A DNA stretch of 64,000 bases from Sycobia sp. Sy_11 (GCA_018907035.1 JACCIC010000003.1:2022001-2086000); one strand, 5' to 3'; positions 11,561 through 24,100 are shown, numbered from the stretch's first letter. Program-made: numbers and translations. Notes: generated from the sequence alone by a model not told the origin.

Positions 11561-12597
11561 TACTTGAAGTGACAGCACGAGCACCGAGTTTAATTAGAGC
11601 TGTTTAAATACGAGAAGACGTACTCTCGCCTATTCGGTATGTATTTATACGTGTATATATTTGTCACTAAGGATTATAGATGCGACCTCGATATTTTAAT
11701 CGCCCGAAACTGCTAGTCCAGAGCTTCACCGACGATTTAACAGATCTGTAAGTGAAGTTTGCGGACGTTCAATGGCGCCAAAAAGCAATCGAATGTACGT
11801 CACAGTTTTATGCGATAGGATTACGTTTCGACTACGATATTCGGGCCGTCTAAAATATAGATCTCATCGGCTGTATTACTTCGTAAAAAATAGACCTATA
11901 TTCCCAGGTAATTAATGTTTTTTTGGTCTTGAGAGTTTTATGGAGTTACTTTTAAAACATTCGTTGGATTTTTAAGTATAATCTCGTGTAATTCAATATG
12001 AAATCGACGATTCAAATGAATTATCTGATAATATGCCTATTTCTATATAGGGTTTAATAGTCGACGATAGTTCTATAGAATTTATCAGTTGAATATTTCA
12101 CAGGCCAAAGATTGCTCAAGTTTCCTACTTAAATAAAAAAATTTTTCGTACCTACTTATCAAGATTGACAATATCTGTTAAGTCCAGGAGGAATTTCTAG
12201 CTATCAATAATGGATTATGTGTGAAGTGAACAGTTTTGGAACAGATTGTTTCGGATTTAGGCCAATGAGTGAACCTTGTAATTCCACTGACTGTTTATTT
12301 ATGATTAAATTGAAGTTAACATTGCCTCATTCTATTTTAAGACCACCATTTGGGCAATAAATTTGCCTATACATTGTCCTCCTCATTACTGTCTCCCATA
12401 TTGACAATACATTTCACATTTTACATTTGGAGCAACCATAGAATATAATTCATTTATTAGAACTGGCCCGGGTGCACAGATTCAAAATTCTGAGATTCCT
12501 CCGGGAATGCGCGAAGGTTAATACGCTTATTCAACATTTTAGTTAATGTAAATTTTCAGAATAATAATCCAAAGACAAGCTTTAACGCAAATCTCAA
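11561..12597. other. Mixed to A+T-rich non-coding stretch
   Basis: No coding frame. CCCAG followed by GTAATT near 11905 is a poor ratchet-like word. CTTATCAAG occurs at 12155-12163. Confidence 0.6.
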
Positions 12598-13100
12598 CCC
12601 CCCCCCCCCACTCGTAACGTCGGCGAATTCTTTCATCGTACACAGAGGCTCGGCTCGCGCACGCTTGGCTTATTTCCTAGCATTAAACGCATTAATAAAA
12701 CATGCGCGGGAGGGTGAGGTTGCGTGTGCGAGAGCAGCCCTCCCGCCTCCTCCCTGTAACGGACGAGAGGGGCAAAAATAATATCCGGGCGTGCGCGCGG
12801 GCGGGCGGTGGCTACAGGGCCCTGGGCGTGGAGTCGGCAACTGAGAGGGAGCAAAAAAAAATCAATTACACGCAATGACCAGCCGCATAAGCATTCTTCC
12901 GGTGGTGGACCGTGCGGGTGGAGGAGGCGAGGAGGAAGGGGGCGCTGGGGGAGAATGGGAGAAGAGAGGCAGGCACGGAGCGAAAGCGTAACTGGAAATT
13001 TCCGCGCGGTAAGCAGTATAACTCGCAGGGAGGGGTAACTGCAGCGCCCCGGCGGCACAATTGTAAAACGACCCTAAAACGGATGCCGGGCGCGGATTTG
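12598..13100. other. CpG-rich island beginning with C12
   Basis: A run of twelve C (12598-12609) opens the island. CpG-dense sequence follows, with purine-rich G clusters near 12905-12960 on the plus strand. Frames 12633-13058 (-), 12808-13038 (+) and the start of 12912-13589 (+) are open but unrecognised. Confidence 0.45.
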
Positions 13101-13138
13101 CCTCCTGCCTTCTTTTTTCCTTTTCTCCTTCTCTTTCC

Positions 13139-13143
<5 letters not shown>

Positions 13144-13199
<56 letters not shown>

Positions 13200-13211
13200 A
13201 CACACACACAC
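13144..13211 (+). repeat. (TC)n-(CA)n compound microsatellite
   Basis: About 25 uninterrupted TC units are followed by a short CA array. Confidence 0.95.
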
Positions 13212-13600
13212 TCTCTCTCTATCGTTCGTCCCCTTTCTCTCTTCTCCTTTTACTTTTATTTTTCGAGCCCAGGCCAGGTCTGCAGCTCATGCACCCGGAT
13301 GATGAGAAAGCGCGCCTGCTCCCCTCTCTATCTATCTCTGATATTCCTCCTCTCTTCCTCCTATCTTTTCGCCCCGCTCTCCCACTCATTCTCGGCTTCT
13401 TGGTTTACTTTTTATACGCCCCTCTCTATACTTCTCGCCCATTCCTCTCTCCCTCTCTCTATCTCTCCTTCTCTCTTTCATTCTCTCTCTCTCTCTCCCT
13501 TCCTTCTTTTCATCCCCCGGTACTTTTCTGCTCTTCTTTTTCATCTCCCTACAGCTCGCTCCTTTTCTCTTTTGCGCACACAACTGTGATTTGCTCTTTA
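13212..13600 (+). repeat. Pyrimidine-rich low-complexity tract
   Basis: A long imperfect CT/CCT/TTC tract on the plus strand. It keeps plus-strand frames open (12912-13589, 13289-13690), but the product is a Ser/Leu/Phe simple repeat. Homopurine-homopyrimidine tracts of this length can form triplex DNA. Confidence 0.8.
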
Positions 13601-14940
13601 TTTATTTTTTTAGATGCGATTACTTGTCGCTTCCCTCGCTCGACCTTTTATTTTGCCTCAATCTCGGTCACTGTATCTACTTTTTTTTAGTAAAGACTTG
13701 GAGATTCGTTTATTTTTTTTCCATTTTTTTATGTTCTATCGACTCTCCTTTATCTGCTAGCTCATTATATTCAACATTATTTTATCTTTGTGTATTATCC
13801 GAGGAACTGGAATTTGGTATTTCTTTATTACTTTGGAATCATCGTTTACTCGCTTTTCCCTACGTGTTTTGTTCTTTCTTTTTGATTTCTATCTAAACAT
13901 CAAAAGCTTTCTTTTCATAATTTCTTTTCTTTTGTATTCTCGCTTTCACTTTATGCCTCTTATTTATTGACCCAAATTCGACGAAAAGTAGTTGACTATT
14001 GCAAATATTTGAGGTTCAAACAACACAATTTAATCGTTAATGCGTTTCGAATTTTGAATTTTAGGAGAGAATATAAAAGAAAATGGTATAGGTACTCACG
14101 CATAAGAAGAAATATATGAGTAATTTGTCTATATTCTTGCTTTATCTCGTTTAACGAATCTACGTTATACCAACGAACCTGAAAAGGTTTTAGTTTGGTT
14201 GCCCCAATTTCTATATTGATCGATTTTCTATTTATTATTGTATCGCCACATTATTTTTTCCATAACATATTAATTTTTTAAATTTCTGGATCGACTACTC
14301 CGGTCTATTCACCTTTGGGCTTATAAATATGGAATATTGCAAAAAATGTAAGTGTTAGCTCTCGCAGCCTCTTTGCTCCCCTTAGAAATAAGCTGGAGGG
14401 TTAATAGAGTCGAATGAAAAATGCCAGTCTGCACAGACGCCCGAACGAGTAAAAAGAATGAAATTCAGACAAATTGAAAAATCTTCGCTGAATAAGTGAG
14501 TTTAGAATCGATTTAGTTGACGATTTTGAGATTTGCTCGAATAATTGAAATTTTTCCATTATTTTTTTTACTCTCGCTGAGCTCTTTTCTTTTACTTGGG
14601 CGGTAAGTGCATATTAGGAAAAGCGCCGATTCAGAATCAGAGAATTTTTCGGTACTTATCAATTTTCAATAGAGTCAGCCTGAAGTGGTTCGGCATTTCC
14701 TGTTCAGATAAAATTTCAGATTAATCTATATCTTCTTACACCGATTAATCAATATTATTAATCTTTTTACATTTTAACGTAGTTTTTACATAAACTTATA
14801 AAAACTTATAGTTTTATTTCTGATTATGAACTCTATTTTCAATGTAAGAATCGATTATGCACCATTATATTGTACTTTTTGTATTATCTAGACTATTATC
14901 ATTGGCTTATTCTATGAACCAGTCGAGGTTTCAGTTTTGG
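13601..14940. other. T-rich then A+T-rich non-coding stretch
   Basis: Strongly T-biased on the plus strand to about 13965, then ordinary A+T-rich DNA. A donor-like GCG|GTAAGT lies near 14603, without a good acceptor nearby. No coding evidence. Confidence 0.65.
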
Positions 14941-14941
<1 letters not shown>

Positions 14942-14995
<54 letters not shown>

Positions 14996-14996
14996 T
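14942..14996 (+). repeat. (CT)n microsatellite
   Basis: About twenty uninterrupted CT units, one TT interruption, then more CT. Confidence 0.95.
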
Positions 14997-15284
14997 TCAT
15001 TCCCCGACTCTCATTCTCTCCCGTTTCATCCCTCACTTTAGACGGTAATCAAATTTTTTCGCGGCATAATTAAAAGGGAGAGTAACAAAGACTCCCTCGG
15101 TTATAGTAAACGTAATTACGCGAGGAGCCCATCATTGGATCGTGACGTAGCATACAGAATACCAGCCACATCAGAGCGAGCACGCTGGGTAGACGGCGCT
15201 GCAGTGCACGATCGCAGGGCGAAGCGGGGAAACGCGATCCGCGTATACAAACTCCGGTTACACTGTTCCATTAGTTGATTACTG

Positions 15285-15289
<5 letters not shown>

Positions 15290-15339
<50 letters not shown>
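15290..15339 (+). repeat. (TA)n microsatellite
   Basis: About 25 TA units. It forms a pair with the array at 15575-15645, about 235 bases away. Confidence 0.95.
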
Positions 15340-15341
<2 letters not shown>

Positions 15342-15574
15342 CGACAGTAGTTCGTCGCCGTCCTCGGTCTTATCAAGGATGCTGTTGGGCTCTCTTCCTG
15401 CGCTACACCTTCCCCCTCGTCAGCACCGCCCCTCTCTTTTCTCGACACAATTCCTCATTCTCGTTCTCTATTATGCCGTGCGCCGGAGATTCCGATGTAG
15501 CGTGTCTATACGCGTATGCTCGTTCACAACGGCCGCCGCGGATCGAGAGGCAGCCGGCACGGTGCACCTTTTAA

Positions 15575-15590
15575 TATAATACATATATAC

Positions 15591-15645
<55 letters not shown>
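15575..15645 (+). repeat. (TA)n microsatellite with CA interruptions
   Basis: The 5' part has TACATATA interruptions; the 3' part is about 22 pure AT units. Confidence 0.95.
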
Positions 15646-15647
<2 letters not shown>

Positions 15648-15870
15648 GGATAGGCGGTATCGGTTCCATAGCAAATAAACGCGCGTAGCCGCACGATGCC
15701 AACGCTTTATTAAGGCAGAATGGGCAGGGTACGACGGGAGGGTGGGCGGTGGGGTGGGTGGATGTATAGGTGCCTCGTTAGCGGGAGAGCATGTTACTCG
15801 GATTCGAGGAGGAGAGGACTAAGAGGATGCCGGGGCACAAACGACCTAATTCCGCTTTGTCTCGCGTATC

Positions 15871-16790
15871 GGTAATGTATTTGCGAGAATATAGTATATT
15901 CGCGGGACTGATGAAAGGACTTAAATCATCGGTCACACGGTTCGTAGGTAGGAAAATTATTTATTAATAAATATTATTACTGCTACTATTGTTATTATCA
16001 TTACTATAATTATTTCTGTTGTTATTATTATTAGGAGTCTGTGCGGGAATTTTATGCATTTCGCATTGACGCTCTTAGAGAACGTACATCTGATCACCGA
16101 CTATAAGAATATGTATAACTCAGCACAAAATTGCGTCCCTATAAACTAAGACTGTATTAAAAATGTTGGATAGCTCGAATGACAGGTCAACTTATCTCAG
16201 AGTCATCGCCGATGGTCGCGCCCTGCAATCAGATTGGCAGAATCGATTGCGTTATGCGAAACTGAAGTTTGTTTTTTTCATATTCTTGTTGTTTTTATCA
16301 TTATACAGAACTGCCATTTCCTATTTACAGACTAATCAACCATTGTGATCCTCGTGGTAATGCAGACTATATGCGCGGCGACTGATTGCCAACGGTGTCG
16401 GAATAGGTTGGCACGTGCGCTCGGCTTCCCCTTGTCTTTATCTCCAATTTCGCTCGTTTGCGCGTTCGCGACGATGAACCCGTAGATCTCGTGGAATTAT
16501 AAGAGGCTAAGCTGAGAACGTTAGAAAATTTTCGGAAAGACAAAAATTAATGTTAATGAATTTAATAATTTTGATTCTCAAATCGATTGTCTGGTTTTTA
16601 TTATAACTTTAGAGCTATTGAAACTATGTGGCTTTTTGAACAATGTCGATAAACATAAAGTATAAAGATACTTTAATAAAAGAATTTTTATTAATACAAA
16701 ATAAAACGCTGGTTCAGTAGAATTTTAAATAAAATTAATGGAATAATTTTCCCAGATTAATGAAAATGCCAGCAACAACATTGAATAACA
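15871..16790. other. A+T-rich stretch with an ATT-like degenerate repeat
   Basis: 15958-16033 is a degenerate ATT/ACT/GTT trinucleotide-like repeat. A small CpG-richer patch lies at about 16340-16500. No coding frame. Confidence 0.6.
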
Positions 16791-17130
16791 ACGATTGCGC
16801 GTCATATCGTACAGCATTAGGCTTCCTCGCAAGTAATTAGAATCCCATGCAGTTCATGCGGCTACGTCCGGGAATTATTTTATAAACGCATTATCGATGC
16901 GCCTGGTTGATCGACGGCGAACGGAAATTTCGAGCCTGTTGCCGCGCACGCCACGGGCATTGATTACGTTTAGCGGTTGGGCGGGGCGGCACTCACTTAT
17001 CAAGCCCCGCCGCGGAGAAGGACGCGTCAGCTGGAATTCTTCTCCCTTCGGCCAACTCTTATGTTCGTCCCGTTCACGTCGCGATACGTTATTGGTTTTT
17101 ATTTATCTTGTGGTCATAATTATTGTCAAT
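16791..17130. other. Short CpG-rich island
   Basis: CpG-rich, with CTTATCAAG at 16996-17004 extended as CTTATCAAGCCCC, the same 13-mer as in the island at 1030. The frame 16897-17139 (+) is open but unrecognised. Confidence 0.45.
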
Positions 17131-18300
17131 GATAGTTAGCCGACATCGATGAAATGCAATTTGCGAAAAGTGCTTCCGAAAACATCGAATAGAGTGCTTA
17201 AACTACTTATATATAGATGTAAAGCTTTTTAACTGACAGAACTCATTTCAAGAAATTTGTTTAGACTTTGATAAAGGCAGACATGCACAGTTACATATAT
17301 TTTAGTTGAATATTCATTTATAGAAAATAATATAGAAATACAGTATATGCGAATTATATCATATCTAACATTATAATCGTATCTTAAAGTACAATTGAAT
17401 AAAATTTCCTGGCCATGTACATAATCAAACACATATGAGATAGTATATTTCGAATTTGTTTTACGGAATATATTGGCTCAACTTTCTAAATGACAATTAA
17501 AAAAATTCATAATGAAAGTCACTATATGATTTTGTACATTTAGCTGTAATTCACCTCCGGATACCCATCAGTAAAATAATATGCTATCTTATCTTTAGTC
17601 AAAAAGATAATTAATTTAAAAAATAAAGCAGTGAAATATAAAATATAAAACTATCGAATATGGGCTACATTATTAAATTATATATTCATTTTTGAGTTTA
17701 ATTTATAAATAAACATTCACAGTGTATCACTGTGAATGTTTATTCTTTCGCTTTGGAAAATATAAATATTTTAGAACAATATATTAAAAGAAGATATAAA
17801 AGGGAAACTCTTGAAAGTATTCATATTTTGAAAAATCTCAATAATATAAAATTAATGCTGGAGTCAAGTAAATTGCACAACACTTATCATTCTTAATTGA
17901 CTTAAAATTATGTTTTACATTTAAGTCAGGAGGGTGGAAGTTCTATAAATATTATATAAATAAAGTCAGAGTAGAGATAGAGTATATGTTGTAGCATGCT
18001 GGGTTTTTTAAGTTTTAGTCCTTGTAGATGAACTCTTAGCAGTTCGAAATGCCATATAACAAAGGAAAATTTTAATTTAAGGCGGTAAGGGCAATCAGGT
18101 TGTTCTTTGTTAAGATAGAGTATAGCTTATTTTTATTATTTTTATGTTTAATTTTACTAGTAATTTCCATTTCAGGTTCTTTGGGTGTGCTCGTAAACAA
18201 GAATAGTCGGAATGTCATTATTTTAGTATAATATATAATATTTCACTACAAATATTGTAATACCAATGAAAATATTTGTTGAATTAAAAACCGCCGTTCG
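17131..18300. other. A+T-rich non-coding stretch
   Basis: It contains the perfect hairpin at 17708-17744. An acceptor-like TTTCCATTTCAG ends at 18175, preceded by TTTTACTAG, but the following GTTCTTTGG shows no useful exon. No coding evidence. Confidence 0.65.
17708..17744. repeat. Perfect 17-bp inverted repeat, 3-nt loop
   Basis: The left arm is AATAAACATTCACAGTG (17708-17724), the loop is TAT, and the right arm (17728-17744) is its exact reverse complement. The stem is too short for a microRNA precursor. It could be a cruciform, the remains of a small transposon terminus, or a palindromization artefact of assembly. No T-run or flanking duplication is evident. Confidence 0.85.
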
Positions 18301-18820
18301 AATTACTGGCTAATCATTATCAAAAAATGCGAATCGCGAAAGATAATGCGGCGGAAACCCAGCAAAACCCAGAGGATAAACTTCGGGGCAATAACGAGGC
18401 TGTTATATCGCTTGCATTCCCTGTCCCAAAGCGTTGGTCGTTATTTACGCCAGGGATACGCCACGCCTACTTTCAGCCTTTCCCGGAGCCTCGCGTTGAT
18501 ACGGAATGTATATTTAATTGCTCTCTCGCCTCGAGTAGCCCGCGATAGCTCCCAGAGTTCGTATTATTAATTGTCCCAAATCCGTGCTAAGATTTCTGCC
18601 ACGGGCTCCAAAGATTAGAGAAAGCCAAAGGAACGGCATCCTCGAGGTTTTCTCCAGCTCTTAAGCGGTACTGATGAAGCTTCGAGCGAAATTTACATTT
18701 ATTCATGAAGCGAAATGGTTGGATGAAGAGGTCGAATCTTCGGAGTACTGGAATCTGGACTCGAGTCGATAGTTTAGCTAATGAGTTAATTTATCGATTA
18801 ATTCAGACGGACGAAAACTG
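18301..18820. other. CpG-richer island
   Basis: Moderately GC-rich. Two overlapping plus-strand frames (18327-18548, 18346-18570) are open but unrecognised. GATTAATTC-type homeodomain words occur near 18790-18805. Confidence 0.4.
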
Positions 18821-19500
18821 AAAGTTCGAAGAATAAAACGCCAAGGTTTATTTTACTGCGTGAAAATCATAGTAGGCGATTATTTACAGAATTAAAATAT
18901 GGAAAATGTTTTAGGTATTAAAATATACTGCACATGTAGACTATGAATTCTAATTTGAAAATTTTTTTGTAAGAAATATTGTGTGTACTTTAACTAACGT
19001 CATTAGTTCTAAATTCTAGGGTTATCAGGGAGGATAATGGCTCCTCTCGCACGTCTACATGTGAAAATCTAATGAGAAGAAAATCTAATCTTTGACAACC
19101 TAATAGAAGGTTTGCGAATTCTATCAAATGTATGAGAACAATGAAGATACTTTCGGAATATTCTCGAACTTTCTAGAACCTTTCTGATCTGCTCACACAC
19201 ACAAACAGTATATGTAAATACTGTGAGCTAAAAAATTTGTTATAAAATATTTTCTACCGGACAGCTGATTATCACTCAGTATCACCTTTTTTAAAGAAAT
19301 ATCTCAATCAGTATATTCTCGAGATAATGTTCGAAAACAACTAAATTATACTTTCGCCGTTTCGAGATTCTGTGTATACATTAAAAATTTTTCTGAAAAT
19401 AAATGTCGCCATTAACAATTTTTCTCGATCTTTCAAAAATTTTACAAACATATAATTTTTATGTACGGTCACATTTAGAACTCCGACGCTTGACAATTAT
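18821..19500. other. A+T-rich non-coding stretch
   Basis: A short CA run lies near 19194-19205. Nothing else is visible. Confidence 0.65.
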
Positions 19501-20360
19501 ACATACGCGTACATATAAATGGCGGTTCATTTCCGCGAAGCGCGTGCCAAGCGAACTCGCCTGCGGAGCGATTTCTGCCGTACGCGCGACCGGCTGGAAT
19601 TCCGCGCTCGCGCGCGTAAAGCAGCGTCGACGCATGGCCGACCGAGAGAAAAAGCACAGGCAGCACCCCTTCCTCCCAAAAAAGGGTAAAGGGAGTAAGA
19701 GTAAAAAAACTCTGCCCGCTCCTCCAACCGCTGACCGTTAAATGAATACCGGTTACGTGGGCCATTAACCCCATCGGGCCTCCGCATTTATCCACCCCCC
19801 AGCAGCAGAGAGCGTTTAGTTGACATTGCTCCCCCTCTGGCACGTATGTGCGCGCGCGTGGACACGTATGGATGCCTGTGTCTATGTGAGTGCATGTATG
19901 TGCGTAGGAGCGCGCGCTTGCGTGTCGGGCAGGACGAAAAATTGTCCCTTGACGGGTCGTGTTGCCCGGCTCCTTTTTTGTTTTATTTATTTTGTTTTTA
20001 TTGCGCCGCGTCGTGTCGCCCTCTTCCGAGACCGCGGGCGGCGCAATAAAGGCACGAACCGCCGTACGGCGGCGCGCGGGAGTTCGTTTATCTTCCGCGA
20101 CGAACGAGCGCGCGGCGCGCGCGTGCACCCGGTACCCAGCGCGTTATAGCCAGGAGGCGGTTTATCAGGCTGCGCGCCGAACTCGCGCGTTTATTATTCC
20201 CGGAATTTTTTTTCCTCACGCTCCGGAGGCCTGTGCTTAATGGGTGGGCGTGCGTGGCGGAAGGAAAAACAATTATGAGGCATCTGTTTACGATACGGGA
20301 AAATCTCGGGCTCGGGCGATGCATTGTAAAGATCGTGGTCCAGGACAGTTTTTTGAGGAA
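19501..20360. other. CpG-rich island
   Basis: One of the densest CpG blocks, with GCGCGC runs near 19608, 19855, 19911 and 20108. Islets of TTTAT/ATAAA sit inside GC-rich sequence (for example near 20045, 20160 and 20190), a pattern that can mark homeodomain binding. The minus-strand frame 19475-20128 is 217 codons long, but its product is unrecognised and it is opposed by equally open plus-strand frames, so I do not call a gene. Confidence 0.5.
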
Positions 20361-22400
20361 TGATTGCCGACGTGTAAACAGTGTTCAGAGAAGAGAGACT
20401 TTTTCCAAAAAAAATTCAATTATTTATGCTAATACTCGGGGCTCGATGAATTTCAAAATTTGGCACAATATAGTTTGTGAATAAAATTTATCTCGTAATA
20501 ATATACGTATGATTCTCGTATAGTGTAACTTATATATAAGTGTATAATTCTCGTCTTCCAGACTTATGATAATCACATATGAAGAAAAGAATATTCATAT
20601 ACAGAGTACTGGATACTACTATTGTATATCGAAATGTTTTTTTCAAAATTTCAATCTATTACTCCTATCAAAATCCATTGATGAAATTGGGAAGGAGCGA
20701 AAAATAGAACTATGCGCAAAAGTACGATAAGAGAGAAAAGTTTTTACATCTACGGCGGAAAAAAAACAAATTCGACGTTATTGAATTTTCCTCAGAAAAT
20801 TGTTATGAAACATCGCATCAACCGAGATATCTAAAATTTGATACTTTCAGTCTTAAGATTAATAAATAGTGTAAAAAACCGATTTTTTTGTTTGTTCTTA
20901 CATGTGAACTTTACATATAACTTTTATTAAAATACTTAATAAGACCAGATTGTGAGTTTCCATTTTGATTTAATAAGATTATATCTCATTGCAGGTATTG
21001 TAGACTACTTTCTAGTAGGTGCATGAAAAATGTGCTCTTCTAATAGAACTGTATGCGCCGCTGCTAGATTTGTCTTAATTTAAAAAATGCACGATTTATC
21101 TTTATAATTCAAATTTTAATTAATTTTTAATTATGCAAAATAGCTTTTAGCATTGATAGCAATTAAGCTATCAATATGATTACGTTCCGCATATTAATGC
21201 AGAAAATATCGTCCTGATTTTTAAACTTCGTTTGAATTTCGTTTAAAAATTGACCATTCGCTTTGCAATCTTTGATTGATTTTTAATTACATAAGCGAGC
21301 ACGAACGGTAAATATTTATACGAAACACGAGATATATAATAGATTTATTCGACATCTCGCAACGAGCGAAACGGGCGACGCTCGGTATCTCGTATTTACA
21401 TATCGCATTTACATGCCTAATAAATAACTGTAAATTGTCCAAGCACAAGCGACGCGTATCAAATGATATTTTAATGACTTGCCGTTTCGGTAAAGAAGAA
21501 TTTTCAATTATTAATTACTTATATTATTCCAATACGCTGGATGGAATGATATTTGTTATAAACATTCGGTTATGCAGATCCAGAAAAACGTGGTCGCAAC
21601 ACGGAAAAAGACACACCATTTTCATATGTATTTGAAGCTGATAAATGCAAATCTATCATTGAATAATGGTCCCTCTGGCGGATTATGGAAATGATAAGAT
21701 AACTAGTTCGGGCTATTGAAAAAATTCTCAAACTATTTACAATTGTAACGTGTTTGAAATCGTACCTTTTTAGCTTGTCGTAATGGTAAAAGATAAATGA
21801 AAGCACCTAAAGAAATACAAGAAAATTTAATAATTCCAATGATTTTGAATCTGATAATTTTATTTATCATCAGACAGGACTGGACATCAGTGCTACAAAC
21901 AACTTATTTCTATCATTGTTAGTTCGTTATAATTCATCAAAAGATCCCTCTATTTTAAATATTTTCTTTGAGTTTTCTTCCTTTTCAAAGTATTTCTTTT
22001 ATAATATCGTATAAAAGACTAATAACTACAGTCTATTATAGTATTTACATCTGAACGTTTTATTTATAAAATATTAGGATTCAGAAGCTGAATCTACATA
22101 GGGAAACATTTTCTGTGGTCCTATATAATCACATAATATTTTATTCATAAGCAAGCGAAACATGACTAATATTTTATATAATTTCGCATATTATAAAAAT
22201 ATGATTGTTTGGAGATAATATCTGGAATTATATTTATGCAATTGATTTTATTTTAAATAAGGAGCCGAACAAGTATAGAAATAAGTTGAATTTCAGTTTG
22301 ACGCAAACGATATACAACTAGCATATCGGGTGTGTATACAGTATTAATTATCATAGCGTCAATTACTATAATTACTAGTTTATTTAAACGTGCCTGAAAC
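20361..22400. other. A+T-rich non-coding stretch
   Basis: The longest plain A+T-rich block so far. CATTGCAG followed by GTATTG near 20992 is a weak ratchet-like word. About 20640-20990 reads like old degraded repeat DNA, but no termini or frame are visible. A small inverted repeat is listed separately. Confidence 0.6.
21152..21175. repeat. 9-bp inverted repeat, 6-nt loop
   Basis: ATTGATAGC, AATTAA, GCTATCAAT. Perfect short arms; expected by chance occasionally in A+T-rich DNA. Confidence 0.5.
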
Positions 22401-22960
22401 AAAACACGACCCTACTCTAAATAATTGCCTCTCTCGCGCAGCCTTTCACTGTCATATTCGCCGTTCGGACCGGCGCGCTTTACTTGCAAATTGCCGACAA
22501 TCTCGAGATTGCTAATCGCGGTGTAAACAAAAGGTAGATATTCCTCCGACAAGAAGCAAAAGCGCGGAGAAATCAACAGACGGCAGCGGCTCCTCGACTC
22601 CGTGGGATCCGCAATTATTGACGGTAAACTGCCCCGTCGTTCTTTTTCCTCTTTGGCTCGGGTCTTGCGCCAGCGGGATAGAGATCTCCTCTCCGCCTCC
22701 CCACCCCCGGGCGCTTCTCTTTCTTAACCCGGCGGCGTTCACGCTCGGCCGGCGCGCTCGGCAGTAAATGGACCATAGCTCATATACCGGACTTATAATC
22801 TAGATTAATCCCCGGGATTTTTGCTAAAGCATCGTCATGGCCGACGCGTAATCGATAAGTTATATTTGGTGGAAGGGAAGATCCCCTCCCCCGCCCGAGC
22901 ATGGGTTTGTTATTGAAACTAATTGGTTTTGAATTATGGAATGGATCTACAATGCGTACG
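22401..22960. other. CpG-rich island with homeodomain-like words
   Basis: CpG-rich. AATTATTGAC at 22613-22622 matches a word in the 6.1 kb island. TTAATCCCC near 22804 contains TAATCC, the bicoid/orthodenticle-type core. The frame 22512-22742 (-) is open but unrecognised. The reading as a regulatory element is inferred. Confidence 0.4.
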
Positions 22961-24080
22961 TGCTGTTAACCGAGGGCATTTTACCGCTTGCGGAAAAAAG
23001 ACTCAAGAATTTATGAATCGTGCGACTTCAGATTAAACTGTTCTATTGCAATTTCAATATAATGATTCCTTTTTTTTATATGCGTAACATGAGTCATTTT
23101 GGCACAGAACTGGGTCACTAGTGCCCTAGTCAAAATAATTTGCATAAGAAAAATGGTTTTGTCGGTAGGAAATAAAAATATGAGCCGATTTCCTTGAAAT
23201 TTTAGATTGCCGCATCATAACCAATATTCGATATGACTTATGTATTTTTAATTTATCATAGGATTAAAACAAGGAAGTCCTGAACCCATTACCTTAGCTT
23301 TCTAAGTAAAAAGTATCGATTTTCCGCTATCAAATATTGAATGTGTGAATCAATATGGTGAAAATTTTCAACCGTATTTTTACGAAACTGGATTTAATTC
23401 TTCAACAAGACTAAATATGACTCCAATTTTTCTGAAAGTTCACCTGGCACGACCATTTTCATTTTTTAATTGATGATGTATTTAGAGAAAAATTTAGAAG
23501 GTAATAAAAATAGTCCTTTCGATGAAAAAAAAAATAATCGAAGAAAATGTTTCAGGAAAAGAGAAGATAATATTTGAAGAACTGAGCTTTCGAATGGATT
23601 CAAAGGCGGAAAAAATTAGCAAATGTTTTATTGATCTTAGATGTGTATAATCTAAATTTTTCAGTACAAACTACAAATATTTACTTTTTGTTCTCACAGA
23701 GAAGTTCTCACGAGAGAGCCCCTTACTGAGGGCTTAAAAATAAAATTATATCAGATTTATTGTGAACTAAAATTATTAAAATATTTTAAAGTGATTATAA
23801 AATTACGCAAACGTTGATTCAAGTAGTTACGCTATCAATTACTTGTTGTTTACAACACACTGAGCACTTGATAGTATAAATAAAGGTTCTTAAATTATTT
23901 ACATGTAAAATTATTAAATAGTATTTAGCATAGTTGTATCTTGTAAATATGTAGACTATACATTTTTTCCTTACGAAATTAATTACAAAAATTCTATTTT
24001 GACTTCATTTACAAAGCACAATATTATGTAGTTTATTTAACTTACGAAATACAAAGGATCTGATTGGACGTCATTCATTA

Positions 24081-24100
24081 ACTCACCTGTAACAGAAGCA
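24081..24100 (-). other. Candidate recursive (ratchet) splice site, minus strand
   Basis: Read on the minus strand, the acceptor TGCTTCTGTTACAG ends at 24087 and the perfect donor GTGAGT (24086-24081) follows with no exon between them. GTAAT about 26 nt upstream could serve as branch point. This is the arrangement of ratchet points in long fly introns. It shares TTCTGTTACAGGT with the site at 58003. Confidence 0.3.

Larger units (their letters stand above)
15060..15870. other. CpG-rich island interrupted by two (TA)n arrays
   Basis: CpG-rich unique sequence lies at about 15110-15260, 15350-15560 and 15650-15850, separated by (TA)n arrays. CTTATCAAG is at 15369-15377. The frame 15275-15574 (+) begins in TA repeat and gives an unrecognised product. 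Confidence 0.45.

Noticed and set aside
12912..13589. 225-codon plus-strand frame
   Set aside because: Most of it is translated CT repeat (Ser/Leu runs) and the start lies in CpG-rich DNA. No domain, and splice or start context is not supportive.
19475..20128. 217-codon minus-strand frame
   Set aside because: It lies in a dense CpG island where stops are rare, is opposed by open plus-strand frames, and has no recognisable domain.
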